This document shows positions 40,720 to 49,755 of a DNA stretch of 64,000 bases, in pieces; the stretch's first letter is position 1; the number at the start of each line of letters is the position of its first letter. The stretch spans positions 1,488,001-1,552,000 of the forward strand of contig NZ_FNAE01000001.1 of NCBI RefSeq assembly GCF_900101755.1, given 5' to 3'. The position numbers and the translations under genes were made by a program. The notes beneath the pieces were generated by a model that was given only the letters and a program-made list of their open reading frames with translations, was not told where the DNA came from and made no database searches. Source of the DNA: Ectopseudomonas alcaliphila (lineage in GTDB: Bacteria > Pseudomonadota > Gammaproteobacteria > Pseudomonadales > Pseudomonadaceae).

Positions 40720-41991
40720 CTAGAGATGAAGGCCGCCGGCCAGAACGGCCAAGCTGCGCAGGTCGCGATACCAGCGCTCGACCGGGTGTTCCTGAGTAAA
40801 ACCGTGGCCGCCCAGCAGTTGCACCGCATCGCTGCCGATTTTCATCGCCTTCTCCGCACAGAGCAGACGCGCCAAGTAAGCCTCTCGACGGAATGGCAGA
40901 CCGGACTCGGCACGGGCACAGGCACGCCAGAGCAGCAGCCGCATGGCGTCCAGCTCGATGGCGATGTCGGCCACCATGAAGGCCACGCCCTGGCGATGGC
41001 TGATCGGCTCGCCGAAAGCTTGGCGCTCGTTGCAGTAAGTCGTCACGTAGTCCAGTGCCGCCTGCGCCGTACCCACGGCGAGGGCGCAGAATGCCAAGGC
41101 TGAGTAATCGAGAAAGGCCGGAAAATCGAAGCACTCGCCTGCCAGACGGCACTCGCCCGGTACCTTGACGCCTTTCAGTTGAATACGCGCCAACCCGCAG
41201 GCCTTGAGCCCCATGCCCGGCTCGGCACGACGACTGACGCCCTTGCTCGCCGCATCGACGATAAACAGTGCCGGGCCATCACCTGCCTGGGCGCTGACGA
41301 TCAACCGACTGGCATCCAGACCGGCGATGACCAGCGCCTTCTCACCATCGAGCAGATAGTGCTTGCCGCGCTTGCGCGCCCGCGTCGCAGGCTGACCGGC
41401 ATCGGTCAATACGCCTGGCTCGGTTACCGCCAAGGCGAAGGCCGGCGCGCCTTCCTCACTGACGAATGCCGGCAACCAGGCAGCCTGCTGCGCCACGCTC
41501 CCCCAGCGACGAATGCAATTGGCTGCAGACAGCGGCACCAACAATGCCGCGGCCAGGGAAAAATCGCCCTGCGCCAGGCTCTCGGCGATCAGCGCGTTGC
41601 TCAGCACGGTACGCGCCTCGGCGAGACCACCCTGCGCCTCAGCAACACCATAATGAGCCAGACCCAACTCATGCGCCTGATTGATCAGGGCTGCCGGTAC
41701 GCGCGCCTGAGCATCGGCCTCATGTGCCGCCGGGCGCAAAACTTCCAGAGCGAAGCCCTGAAGCATTTCCACCAGCATCTGCTGTTCTTCAGTCAGTGAC
41801 AGGTCGAACAGATCATCGGCCGCCGGGCGCGACTTGTTGCTGGCGCGGCCGGCAGCCAGGCGAAAACTGGCGCGGCTACCGCTGTAGACGAGTTTCTCGA
41901 AGGATTTGCGTACCTTGAGGCGGTCTGGCCAATCGGCCTGGGCCAGTTTGCTCAGTACGCTCAGGGCCTGGCCCTGCACATCGACGATCAT
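40720..41991 (-). CDS. Acyl-CoA dehydrogenase family protein, possibly non-catalytic partner
   Basis: A 423-aa protein when started at the ATG 41989-41991 (MIVDVQGQ); an ATG at 42040-42042 (MTWWRIIDG) is an open alternative, and neither ribosome site is strong. The N-terminus has ~55 extra residues before the dehydrogenase core. The core is recognisable (FALAVTEPGVLTDAG, LGGHGFTQEHPVERWYRDLRSL), but the protein ends LAVLAGGLHL where active members have EGT with the catalytic Glu. It may pair with the 39498-40709 enzyme as a heteromer, as known for some alpha2beta2 acyl-CoA dehydrogenases. Confidence 0.82.
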   Translation of the reverse strand: MIVDVQGQALSVLSKLAQADWPDRLKVRKSFEKLVYSGSRASFRLAAGRASNKSRPAADDLFDLSLTEEQQMLVEMLQGFALEVLRPAAHEADAQARVPAALINQAHELGLAHYGVAEAQGGLAEARTVLSNALIAESLAQGDFSLAAALLVPLSAANCIRRWGSVAQQAAWLPAFVSEEGAPAFALAVTEPGVLTDAGQPATRARKRGKHYLLDGEKALVIAGLDASRLIVSAQAGDGPALFIVDAASKGVSRRAEPGMGLKACGLARIQLKGVKVPGECRLAGECFDFPAFLDYSALAFCALAVGTAQAALDYVTTYCNERQAFGEPISHRQGVAFMVADIAIELDAMRLLLWRACARAESGLPFRREAYLARLLCAEKAMKIGSDAVQLLGGHGFTQEHPVERWYRDLRSLAVLAGGLHL

Positions 41992-42154
41992 GGCATCTCG
42001 CTCCGCATGGGGGATGCCGTCGATGATGCGCCACCATGTCATGGGCGCCTATGACCCTCAAGCCGCGAGACGGCGGCAATCGGGTCAAGACGAAACGATG
42101 GACATGCCGAAGATTGCGGCGCCAGCGCGGGACAAGGTGGGCGCCACGCTCGCC

Positions 42155-43576
42155 CTACTTGCTGCGAATCTTCTCGACGATGGCGGTGGTTGAACTGTTT
42201 TCCACCAGACCCAGCACACGCACTTCGCCGCCATATGCCTGGACGATATCGGCACCTACCACCTGCTCGATGCCGTAGTCACCGCCCTTGACCAGCACAT
42301 CCGGCTGTACCTGTGCGAGCAGGCGCTCGGGGGTATCCTCACCAAAGCTCACCACCCAATCCACCGCGCCGAGACCGGCGAGCACCGCCATGCGCCGGTC
42401 GACTGCGTTGATCGGACGCCCCGGGCCTTTCAGGCGGCTGACCGAGGCATCATCGTTGATCGCCACGATCAGGCGGTCACCCTGCGCACGGGCCTGCTCC
42501 AGATAGGTCACGTGGCCGGCGTGAAGGATATCGAAGCAACCGTTGGTGAAAACGATCTTCTCACCATGGGCGCGGGCGTCCTCAATGGCGATCAGCAATT
42601 GATCCAGGCTCAGCACGCCACGCTCGGAACCCTCTTCACGCTGCACGGCGCGGCGCAGCTCGGGTGCACTGATGGCCGCAGTGCCCAACTTACCGACGAC
42701 GATGCCGGCAGCCAGGTTGGCCAGGGCCACCGCCAGCGGCAACTCTTCGCCGGCAGCGATGGAAGCTGCAAGGGTGGAGATCACCGTATCGCCTGCGCCA
42801 GTGACGTCGAACACCTCGCGGGCACGTGCCGGCAGGTGCAGCGGTGCGTGCTCCGGGCGCAGCAGGGTCATGCCGTGTTCGCCGCGGGTCACCAGCAGGG
42901 CACCCAGCTCCAGTTCGTGCATCAGCGTGGCGCCCTTGCTGACCAACTCCGCCTCATCGGCACAACCGCCGACGATGAGTTCGAACTCGTGCAGATTGGG
43001 GGTGATCAGGCTGGCACCACGGTAGATGGAAAAGTCCTTGCCCTTGGGATCGGCCAGCACCGCAATCCCCTTCTTGCGCGCCGCCTGGATCAGCGCCTGG
43101 TGGTTCTGCAGGGCGCCCTTGCCGTAGTCCGACAGCACCAGCACCTTGACCCCATCGAGCAACGCATCGACCTCGCGCGCCAGGGCGACGGTGTCGGTAT
43201 TGAACGGCTCCTCGAAGTCCATGCGCAGCAGTTGCTGGTGTCGGCTCATCACCCGCAGTTTGACGATCGTGGGCTGGTCGCCGAGACGCTGGAAGTGGCT
43301 TTCCACTCCGGCGCCACGCAGGCTGTCGCTGAGGCTTTTGGCCGCTTCGTCTTCACCAGTGACACCGACCAGCAAGGCGCGCGCACCAAGCGCGGCGATA
43401 TTCAGGGCCACGTTGGCGGCGCCACCGGGACGATCCTCGATCTGGTCGACACGCACCACCGGTACCGGCGCCTCCGGGGAAATCCGCGAGGTGCCGCCAT
43501 GCCAATAGCGATCGAGCATCACGTCGCCCACCACCAGAACGGCGGCTTGGTCATAGCGGGGCATGGTCAGTTTCAT
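42155..43576 (-). CDS. hldE: Bifunctional heptose 7-phosphate kinase / heptose 1-phosphate adenylyltransferase HldE
   Basis: A 473-aa enzyme for ADP-heptose synthesis, the donor used by waaC and waaF at the other end of this region. The N-terminal ribokinase-like domain (about 1-315) has GGAANVALNIAALG and the anion hole VTGAGDTV. The C-terminal nucleotidyltransferase (about 340-473) has FTNGCFDILHAGHVTYLEQA with the H-x-G-H motif. Start and length are standard. It follows the dnpA-like gene by 61 bp and precedes the acyl-CoA dehydrogenases. Confidence 0.97.
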   Translation of the reverse strand: MKLTMPRYDQAAVLVVGDVMLDRYWHGGTSRISPEAPVPVVRVDQIEDRPGGAANVALNIAALGARALLVGVTGEDEAAKSLSDSLRGAGVESHFQRLGDQPTIVKLRVMSRHQQLLRMDFEEPFNTDTVALAREVDALLDGVKVLVLSDYGKGALQNHQALIQAARKKGIAVLADPKGKDFSIYRGASLITPNLHEFELIVGGCADEAELVSKGATLMHELELGALLVTRGEHGMTLLRPEHAPLHLPARAREVFDVTGAGDTVISTLAASIAAGEELPLAVALANLAAGIVVGKLGTAAISAPELRRAVQREEGSERGVLSLDQLLIAIEDARAHGEKIVFTNGCFDILHAGHVTYLEQARAQGDRLIVAINDDASVSRLKGPGRPINAVDRRMAVLAGLGAVDWVVSFGEDTPERLLAQVQPDVLVKGGDYGIEQVVGADIVQAYGGEVRVLGLVENSSTTAIVEKIRSK

Positions 43577-43637
43577 GGCAGCTCCAGAAGGGGAGAAAAA
43601 CGGGAAAAATCATAGCATGGTGCATACGGCGCGCCGC

Positions 43638-45020
43638 TCAACGCAGGCGCACCCAGAACAGCTCATGGCGGCGCACGGCCTTGCGGAAGAATTCATCTTC
43701 GCCGGAGGCGGGCCAGCGGCGCCCAGCCAGCGCGTGCTGGATCAGCCGGCGCAGACGTTTTTTCAGCGGCAGCGAACCTTGCAGGTCGTGTTGCAGGCCC
43801 AGGGCCATGGCCTTGTCCAGTTGCCGCTCGGCATCCAGCGTCGGGCTCCACAGACGGTCGGCCGGCAGTGCAGTGATGGCTGGAGGCAGGGCAATACCGT
43901 TGCCCGCCGGGCCCATCGGCCAGCGGTCGTTGTCATGCAGGTGGTTGGCGTAGAGCAACAGGGTCTTCGGCTGCCAACTCGTGCGTTCGCAGGCCTCCAG
44001 TACAGCGCGTGTACTGGCGACATGGTCGTGATGCGGGTCGAGTTCCGGGTGCGGCGTTAGCAGCACTTCGGGACGGTAATGCTCGATCACGGCAGCCAAG
44101 TCGGCGACCAGGTTGTCCCAGGTCGGTTGACCATCGCTGTCGGCTGGCAGCGTCAACGGGTTGTGCTGGCGCACGCTGCGCACATCGCTCTCGCCCGACT
44201 CACGCGAGCCGAACGGCGTTTGCGGTTGCTCAGCCATGGCTGGCAGTTGCAGGCAGTAATAACCGAGCTGCACGCAACGCTCTTGAGCGACACCGCCCCA
44301 GAGCGGCGCAGCCAGGCTGTCCCAGGCGCGCAGACGGCCCTTGAGGCGAGCAGCAGCGGCCTCGTCCAGACCAAGTCGCTGGTAGGACTGCGCCTCGATC
44401 TCGCCCTGGGTCAGGGTGACGATGGCGACATCGGCCGCGCGGCTGTATTGGCCAAAGGCGGCCAGCTCAGCGTCATCGGCGTGCGGCGCGATGATCAGCA
44501 AGCGCTGCGCAGTGAAGTCGGGGTTGCGCATGGCATGCAGGCGCACCTCGCCGTCGATGCGGCAGAAGCGCGGCACGACTGCCAAACCGCCCGCCTGCAT
44601 CCCGGAGAGATTGAGGTAGCGCCGTCCGGACACGCCACGTTCGAAATCCTGACGATCATTGCCGAGCAGCACATGGGGATCGAGCCAGCGCCCCAGCCAG
44701 GTCGCCGTCAGCCGCAGTTCGAGGAGCCGGGTGTCATAGCCTTCCAGATCGGCGTCGACATGCAGCACGCCCTGCTCAATGCGCACCGGTACGCTCAGGC
44801 AATCGCCCGGGAAGTCGTAGCGGTAATCGTCGCGCGGCGAATAGAACAGGTGATCGGCGAACCAGGCCTCGTGCACCACCCAGCCCAGAACCACCAGCAG
44901 AAGCGGCAGCCACCAGGCGACGAACACACCCACCAACAGCAGGGCCAGCAGGGCGACCAGCAGGGCGATACGCTTGTTACGCCGATGGCGCTTGAGCAGC
45001 TGTTGCTTGCGTCCGTTCAT
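43638..45020 (-). CDS. dnpA: PIG-L family de-N-acetylase, DnpA-like
   Basis: A 460-aa protein with one or two N-terminal membrane segments (about 15-50) and a zinc-dependent PIG-L deacetylase domain. The metal motif is IIAPHADDAELAAFG (family: PH-x-D-D-E) and the later HxxH region is TPHPELDPHHDHVAST. P. aeruginosa DnpA (PA5002) is an LPS-cluster deacetylase linked to drug tolerance. I use the ATG 45018-45020 (MNGRKQQLL). It is 4 bp after the mig-14-like gene. The substrate is probably a cell-surface sugar, not shown. Confidence 0.87.
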   Translation of the reverse strand: MNGRKQQLLKRHRRNKRIALLVALLALLLVGVFVAWWLPLLLVVLGWVVHEAWFADHLFYSPRDDYRYDFPGDCLSVPVRIEQGVLHVDADLEGYDTRLLELRLTATWLGRWLDPHVLLGNDRQDFERGVSGRRYLNLSGMQAGGLAVVPRFCRIDGEVRLHAMRNPDFTAQRLLIIAPHADDAELAAFGQYSRAADVAIVTLTQGEIEAQSYQRLGLDEAAAARLKGRLRAWDSLAAPLWGGVAQERCVQLGYYCLQLPAMAEQPQTPFGSRESGESDVRSVRQHNPLTLPADSDGQPTWDNLVADLAAVIEHYRPEVLLTPHPELDPHHDHVASTRAVLEACERTSWQPKTLLLYANHLHDNDRWPMGPAGNGIALPPAITALPADRLWSPTLDAERQLDKAMALGLQHDLQGSLPLKKRLRRLIQHALAGRRWPASGEDEFFRKAVRRHELFWVRLR

Positions 45021-45024
45021 CGCT

Positions 45025-45921
45025 TCACACCTGATAGACCGGTACCCGGTTGCACCAGCGATCCTTGTATTCGCGGTCGGCCCGCCCGAAGGAGTAACGC
45101 AGCGGCTTGCCCAGCGCCCGCGCATGCTCCCATTCGCTTTGCGTGTTGACGAAACTGAGCACGCTACCGGGGCTGAAGTCGCGCTGCTGCGGATCGACCC
45201 CGCCGTTGATGTATTCCAGACTGACCCACTGTGGCGCTTCGACCCGATAGAGCACCTGGATCGCCACCGGTTCGTCGTTCAGATAGATCAGCGAGCCGGT
45301 CATGAACTCGCGCAGCCGGCTAAACACCTCGGCCAGATGTTCTTTTCCTGTGGCCTCGAAACCCCAGCGACGCTGGAACAGATCAGCGTAGATGCGCGCC
45401 TGTTCTTGCGCCGTCAGCTCCAGCATCGGCCGGATCACCCCGCCCGCCTCCTCCAGCAGACGCTGCTCGCGGCGCTGGTTGTAGCGAAATTTCTTGCTGT
45501 ATTGCTCCGGCTCGCGAGCCAACGCCAGCCCTTCGGGCTGCTCGCGCAGCGAGGTGATCTGCGCCGCGTTGAGCTCGGAAACATAGCCCATGGAGTGCTG
45601 CACCTGCACGCGCGCATCCTGGGCAATAGGCAGAATGATCTCGGCATTACCCAGATCGAAGATGCCGCGCTGTCCCCGCTTCTTCAGCACATCCTTGGAC
45701 AGCGCCAGGTGCCGGCCCCAGGTCGGCATCGCCGCCTTCAATTGGCCATCGACCCACCACCCCAGGTAGCGCACGGGAATGCCAGCCAGATCAGCCAGAC
45801 GCGCCACCACGTCGGGATGGGTGGCGACGCTGCCACCGAAACGCGACCAGGCCTCGGCATAATCGGCGGCGCTAATCGGCGTCCAGCCGCGCTCACGCCA
45901 GAATTGCAGACGGCTAAGCAT
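45025..45921 (-). CDS. mig-14: Mig-14 family antimicrobial peptide resistance protein
   Basis: A 298-aa protein with a GNAT-like acyltransferase fold in two halves; FSPGSVLSFVNTQSEW and RYSFGRADREYKDRW are Mig-14 landmarks, and EPEQYSKKFRYNQRRE matches the central region. Mig-14 helps Salmonella and P. aeruginosa resist cationic peptides; the chemistry is unknown. The ATG (45919-45921) shares a base with the msbA stop (TGATG), so it is coupled to msbA. In P. aeruginosa the dnpA/mig-14 pair lies after ssg, not before msbA. Confidence 0.88.
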   Translation of the reverse strand: MLSRLQFWRERGWTPISAADYAEAWSRFGGSVATHPDVVARLADLAGIPVRYLGWWVDGQLKAAMPTWGRHLALSKDVLKKRGQRGIFDLGNAEIILPIAQDARVQVQHSMGYVSELNAAQITSLREQPEGLALAREPEQYSKKFRYNQRREQRLLEEAGGVIRPMLELTAQEQARIYADLFQRRWGFEATGKEHLAEVFSRLREFMTGSLIYLNDEPVAIQVLYRVEAPQWVSLEYINGGVDPQQRDFSPGSVLSFVNTQSEWEHARALGKPLRYSFGRADREYKDRWCNRVPVYQV

Positions 45922-47750
45922 CAGGCGTCCTGCTCGACCGCAGCAGGCTGGCTGCCATCCTCGAACTGCTTGGCGTGCAGCCGCGCGTAGTAGCCGTTCT
46001 GCGCCAGCAGCTCGGCATGACCGCCGCGCTCGACGATCTGCCCCTGATCCATCACCAGAATCAGATCGGCCTTCTCGATGGTGGTCAGGCGGTGCGCGAT
46101 CACCAAGGTGGTGCGACCCTGCATCACTTGGTCCAGCGCGGCCTGGATATGTCGCTCGGATTCGGTATCCAGTGCCGAAGTGGCCTCGTCGAGAATCAGC
46201 ACAGGCGCATCCTTGAGCAGCGCGCGGGCGATAGCCAGGCGCTGACGCTGGCCGCCGGAGAGCAGCACGCCATTCTCACCGACCAGGGTGTCGTAGCCCT
46301 GCGGCATCTTCTCGATGAACTCGGCGGCATAAGCATCGCCCGCCGCCTGCTGAACGGCTTCGAGCGGTGCGCCGGCCAGATCGCCATAGGCAATGTTGTT
46401 GCGCACCGTGTCGTTGAACAGGGTGACGTGCTGGGTGACCAGGGCGATGTGCCGGCGCAGGTTGCGCAGGGTGTAATCCTCCACATCCACCCCGTCGAGC
46501 AGGATGCTGCCCTGCTCGTGGTGATAGAACCGCGGAATCAGGTTGGCCAGGGTCGACTTGCCGCTACCGGAACGCCCGACCAGCGCCACCATCTGCCCCG
46601 GTTCGGCAACGAAGGAAATATTGTTCAGAACAGGTTTATCCGAGCCGGGGTAGCTGAAGCTCAGCGCCTTTACTTCCAGTCGGCCGTTGATGCGCTCGCG
46701 CTCCTGGGTGCCGCGGTCGACCTCCGGCTCCTCGTCGAGCTGCTCGAAAATGCTCTCGGCACCCGCCACACCTTTCTGGATGGTCGAGCTGACCTCGGAC
46801 AGTTGGCGAATCGGCTTGGGCAGCAGGCCCGCCAGCGTGATGTAAGCCACCAGATCCCCCGCCGAGGCATCGCCGCGCAGCCACAGGACAAGAAACATCA
46901 GCACGGCCATGGCACTGTAGATAACCAGTTGCAGCGAAGGCGTATAGACGGCGCCAGTGCGCACCATCTTCAGTTGCTTGTTCTTGTTCTCCTCACTGGC
47001 ATCGAAGAAGCGCTGCTTCTCATAGTCTTCGCCACCAAAACTGCGCACCACACGGTAGCCCTGGATGCTTTCGGAGGTGACGTGGGTGACATCGCCCATG
47101 CTGCTCTGGATCTTTTTGCTCTGCTTACGGAATTTCTTGCTGGTACTGGTCACCATCAGACCGATGACAGGCAGGATCGCCACCATCACCAACGTCAGTT
47201 TCCAGTTCATCCACAACAGGGTGGCGAACAGAAAGATCACCGTCATACCCTCACGAACGACAACCTTGATCGCATCGGTAGCCGCACCGGTGACCATGGT
47301 CACGTTGTAGGTGATACGCGAGATCAGATGACCGGAGTTGTGGTTATCGAAGTAGCGGTTGGGTAGCGTCAGCAGGTTGTTGAACAGCGCGATGCGCAAG
47401 TCCTGTACCAGCCCCATAGAGACCTTGGCCAGGTAGTAGTTGCCAAGGAAAGAGCCAATACCCTGCCACAATGCGATCAGCACGATCAGCAATGGCACCG
47501 CCTGCAGCAGCTTCAGGTGCGCTAGCCAAGGCGCATGCTCCAACAGCCAGGGCACGCCCGCGAACAGACTGGCCTCGGGATTGGACAGTCCATCGACGAA
47601 ATACTTGAGGATGTAGCCCAGCATCGGCTGAGTGGAGGCGAAGATCAGGAAGCCCAGAAGACTGATGGTGAAAAGGCCCCAGTAGGGAACCACGTAGCGC
47701 AGCAATCGCAGATACACCTTCATGCTGGATTGCTGGTTGGAATTGGCCAT
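45921..47750 (-). CDS. msbA: Lipid A export ABC transporter MsbA
   Basis: A 609-aa half-transporter that flips lipid A-core across the inner membrane. Six membrane segments (about 20-330) precede an ATPase with Walker A GRSGSGKSTLAN, signature LSGGQRQRLA, Walker B VLILDEATSALD and the switch His in IAHRLTTI. I use the ATG 47748-47750 (MANSNQQ); the frame is open 11 codons further up. It leads the msbA-mig-14-dnpA-hldE minus-strand group. Confidence 0.97.
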   Translation of the reverse strand: MANSNQQSSMKVYLRLLRYVVPYWGLFTISLLGFLIFASTQPMLGYILKYFVDGLSNPEASLFAGVPWLLEHAPWLAHLKLLQAVPLLIVLIALWQGIGSFLGNYYLAKVSMGLVQDLRIALFNNLLTLPNRYFDNHNSGHLISRITYNVTMVTGAATDAIKVVVREGMTVIFLFATLLWMNWKLTLVMVAILPVIGLMVTSTSKKFRKQSKKIQSSMGDVTHVTSESIQGYRVVRSFGGEDYEKQRFFDASEENKNKQLKMVRTGAVYTPSLQLVIYSAMAVLMFLVLWLRGDASAGDLVAYITLAGLLPKPIRQLSEVSSTIQKGVAGAESIFEQLDEEPEVDRGTQERERINGRLEVKALSFSYPGSDKPVLNNISFVAEPGQMVALVGRSGSGKSTLANLIPRFYHHEQGSILLDGVDVEDYTLRNLRRHIALVTQHVTLFNDTVRNNIAYGDLAGAPLEAVQQAAGDAYAAEFIEKMPQGYDTLVGENGVLLSGGQRQRLAIARALLKDAPVLILDEATSALDTESERHIQAALDQVMQGRTTLVIAHRLTTIEKADLILVMDQGQIVERGGHAELLAQNGYYARLHAKQFEDGSQPAAVEQDA

Positions 47751-48048
47751 TCGGCTCGCCTCATGCACTGGCAGGATTAGCAAGGGGCGGATTGTAACAG
47801 TCCGGCACGCTTAAAAATCTAGGGCTTTGAGCACGCTTGATGCGAACAGACGAATGCAGACAGGAAAGATAGTGCTTGGTAGCGAAATCAAATTGCCACA
47901 ACCTTACCGGCAGTATTCAACCTTGCTAGCAAAACTCGACTAGCGAGGACAAAATTCTCGTGCCAAAGAGATCCATCCCGGCGACGAAACTGCACACGCC
48001 ATGAAGCTCACTAAACCAGGTATCGCTCGCCCGGCACCGGAGCGTGCC
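47751..48048. other. Divergent intergenic region, msbA / DTDTFF glycosyltransferase gene
   Basis: No gene is supported in these 298 bp. The sequence is clearly more AT-rich than the flanks, as expected for a divergent promoter region. A TACAAT-like -10 for msbA can be read on the minus strand at 47791-47796 without a good -35. An ATG at 48001 is in frame with the next gene but has a poor ribosome site. Confidence 0.5.
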
Positions 48049-49098
48049 ATGAGTAATCGCCCACAACTTCTCTACCTCGCGTTCGGCGCGGAGATTTACC
48101 AGCGGGAGGCGATATTCAGCATCGTTTCATCGCTTGCGCGAGGCACTCTCCCTGACTGGGACATCCGAGTCTTCACCGATGCGCCACATTTCTTTTCAGC
48201 ACTTCCAGTAGCCACGCACCCCATAGAACCGCAATGGAACGGCCCGCACGGCTACCCTTTTCGTATTAAGCATGCCGCACTGCGGGAAGTCCTTCGTCGA
48301 CATAAAGTCGCTGCCCTGGTCGATACCGACACATTCTTCCATGACTCTCCAAGCCGGCTGTTCGAGCGCATTCTTCCAGGTCAGTTGCTATGCAACAGTA
48401 TTGGTCAACGTCTCGTCGACAGCGACCATTCAGCCGCGTTCATGGCGGCACTTGAACGCAAGGGTCTCCTGGACACCTCGCTGCGACAGACGAACTCCGG
48501 CGTCATCGGCCTGCATACCGATGACGCCGGACTCCTCGACAGATCCATTGAACTGATGGATGAGCTGCAATGCACAGCACATCAGGTCTATACGTTCGAG
48601 GAAATCTGCCTAGCCGTGGCAGCGCACGGACACCTCAGACTAGAGCAATGCCCGGACCTACTGCATCATTACTGGAGCCGAAAGGCGCAGTTCAGAGCCA
48701 AGATCATGGCCTGGAATAACAAGCATCAACAGGCACCCATGAGCGACGAGGCGCTCGCTGACGCGATCCAGGTCAATGCCAGGGTACCCCGTCCACCGCG
48801 GCTATTGCGCAATCTGCACAAGTTCGTCTCGCTCGCCGTTCCAGCGCAACAGCGTCAATTCATACGCGAGTCGCTCTACGGCTGCTATCACTACCCGAAC
48901 GAGTTCGACCGCGCCTGCACGCCAGTCTGGTGGGAAAAAGCCCTAGAAAACGCGGAGCGCCGAAAAGGCCAACGGCTCGACGCGAGTACATTAAAGCGGT
49001 GGCTGAATCATCCGATTTTGCGTACCCTGGCTGGCCAATTTCACCCGGAGCTCTCTCAGCATCTTGTTCAAATACGCCGCCCGGGCGACATTGACTGA
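48049..49098 (+). CDS. GT-A-type glycosyltransferase-like protein with DTDTFF motif (paralogue 1)
   Basis: A 349-aa cytoplasmic protein, start chosen at ATG 48049 because GGAG lies six bases before it. The D-x-D metal site is in ALVDTDTFFHDSPSRLFERI (Asp92), and the N-terminal strand LLYLAFGAEIYQREAIFSIVSSL begins a GT-A fold. The gene at 52965-54023 shares this layout (IDTDTFFLDSPLRLFERL) and an early YLVYGG...REAKYSILSAL, so the two are paralogues. No membrane segment. The position beside waaL suggests a core or O-antigen sugar transfer, unproved. GC looks lower than in msbA. Confidence 0.75.
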   Translation: MSNRPQLLYLAFGAEIYQREAIFSIVSSLARGTLPDWDIRVFTDAPHFFSALPVATHPIEPQWNGPHGYPFRIKHAALREVLRRHKVAALVDTDTFFHDSPSRLFERILPGQLLCNSIGQRLVDSDHSAAFMAALERKGLLDTSLRQTNSGVIGLHTDDAGLLDRSIELMDELQCTAHQVYTFEEICLAVAAHGHLRLEQCPDLLHHYWSRKAQFRAKIMAWNNKHQQAPMSDEALADAIQVNARVPRPPRLLRNLHKFVSLAVPAQQRQFIRESLYGCYHYPNEFDRACTPVWWEKALENAERRKGQRLDASTLKRWLNHPILRTLAGQFHPELSQHLVQIRRPGDID

Positions 49099-49110
49099 GA
49101 GGCTGAAGCA

Positions 49111-49755
49111 GTGCAGAAGCTGAACCGCCCTAGCAGCCCTATGACCAAGCCGACAGTACAAGTCCTATCACAAGCCGCCTTCGAACAACTCGTAGTCGAT
49201 GCACGCAGCATAGAAGAAGACAGCTACGGCCCAAAGGTTTATCTGCTGAGCAATGGCGACTACCTCAAGCTATTCAGGCGTAAGCGCTTGATCTCCTCAG
49301 CGTTGCTGACCCCCTACTCGCTGCGATTCTGGCGCAACGCGCAGCGACTGCAACGACTCGGCATCCCCACAGTCACGCCGCAAGAGCTGTTCAGGCTGCC
49401 CAAGGCCGGATGGACGGCCGTGCGCTATCAAGCCCTGGCCGGCATCACATTAAAGACCATCTACGAGCAGCAAAGAGAGCTGACGCCTGCACTGCTGCAG
49501 GAACTTGTGAAACTTTTCAGGGATCTGCACGGTAAGGGTATTTATTTCCGCTCCATGCACCTGGGCAACATCGTATTGACGGAAGATGGGCAACTGGGCC
49601 TCATCGATATAGCGGACCTGAAATTCCAGTCAGGCCCACTACCTCGCGCCAAGGTGCAGCGCAACCTGGCCCACTTCGAACGCTACCTGAAGCACAACCA
49701 CTTGATGCCACAATTCCCGTTTACTGCCCTCTGCGAACAAGTGCTCGCACCCTAA
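49111..49755 (+). CDS. Kinase-fold LPS core protein (PA4998/toluene-tolerance type)
   Basis: A 214-aa protein with the RIO/WaaP-like kinase fold: the Lys strand YLKLFRRKRLIS, the loop GIYFRSMHLGNIVL and the metal strand GLIDIADLKF. In the catalytic loop Ser148 stands where active kinases have Asp (FRS versus HRD), so activity is doubtful, although the Asn and the later Asp are kept. The start is GTG 49111 with GAGG eight bases upstream; ATG 49141 (MTKPTVQ) is the alternative. It lies 12 bp after the DTDTFF gene and its stop overlaps that of waaL by 4 bp on the opposite strand. Confidence 0.75.
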   Translation: MQKLNRPSSPMTKPTVQVLSQAAFEQLVVDARSIEEDSYGPKVYLLSNGDYLKLFRRKRLISSALLTPYSLRFWRNAQRLQRLGIPTVTPQELFRLPKAGWTAVRYQALAGITLKTIYEQQRELTPALLQELVKLFRDLHGKGIYFRSMHLGNIVLTEDGQLGLIDIADLKFQSGPLPRAKVQRNLAHFERYLKHNHLMPQFPFTALCEQVLAP

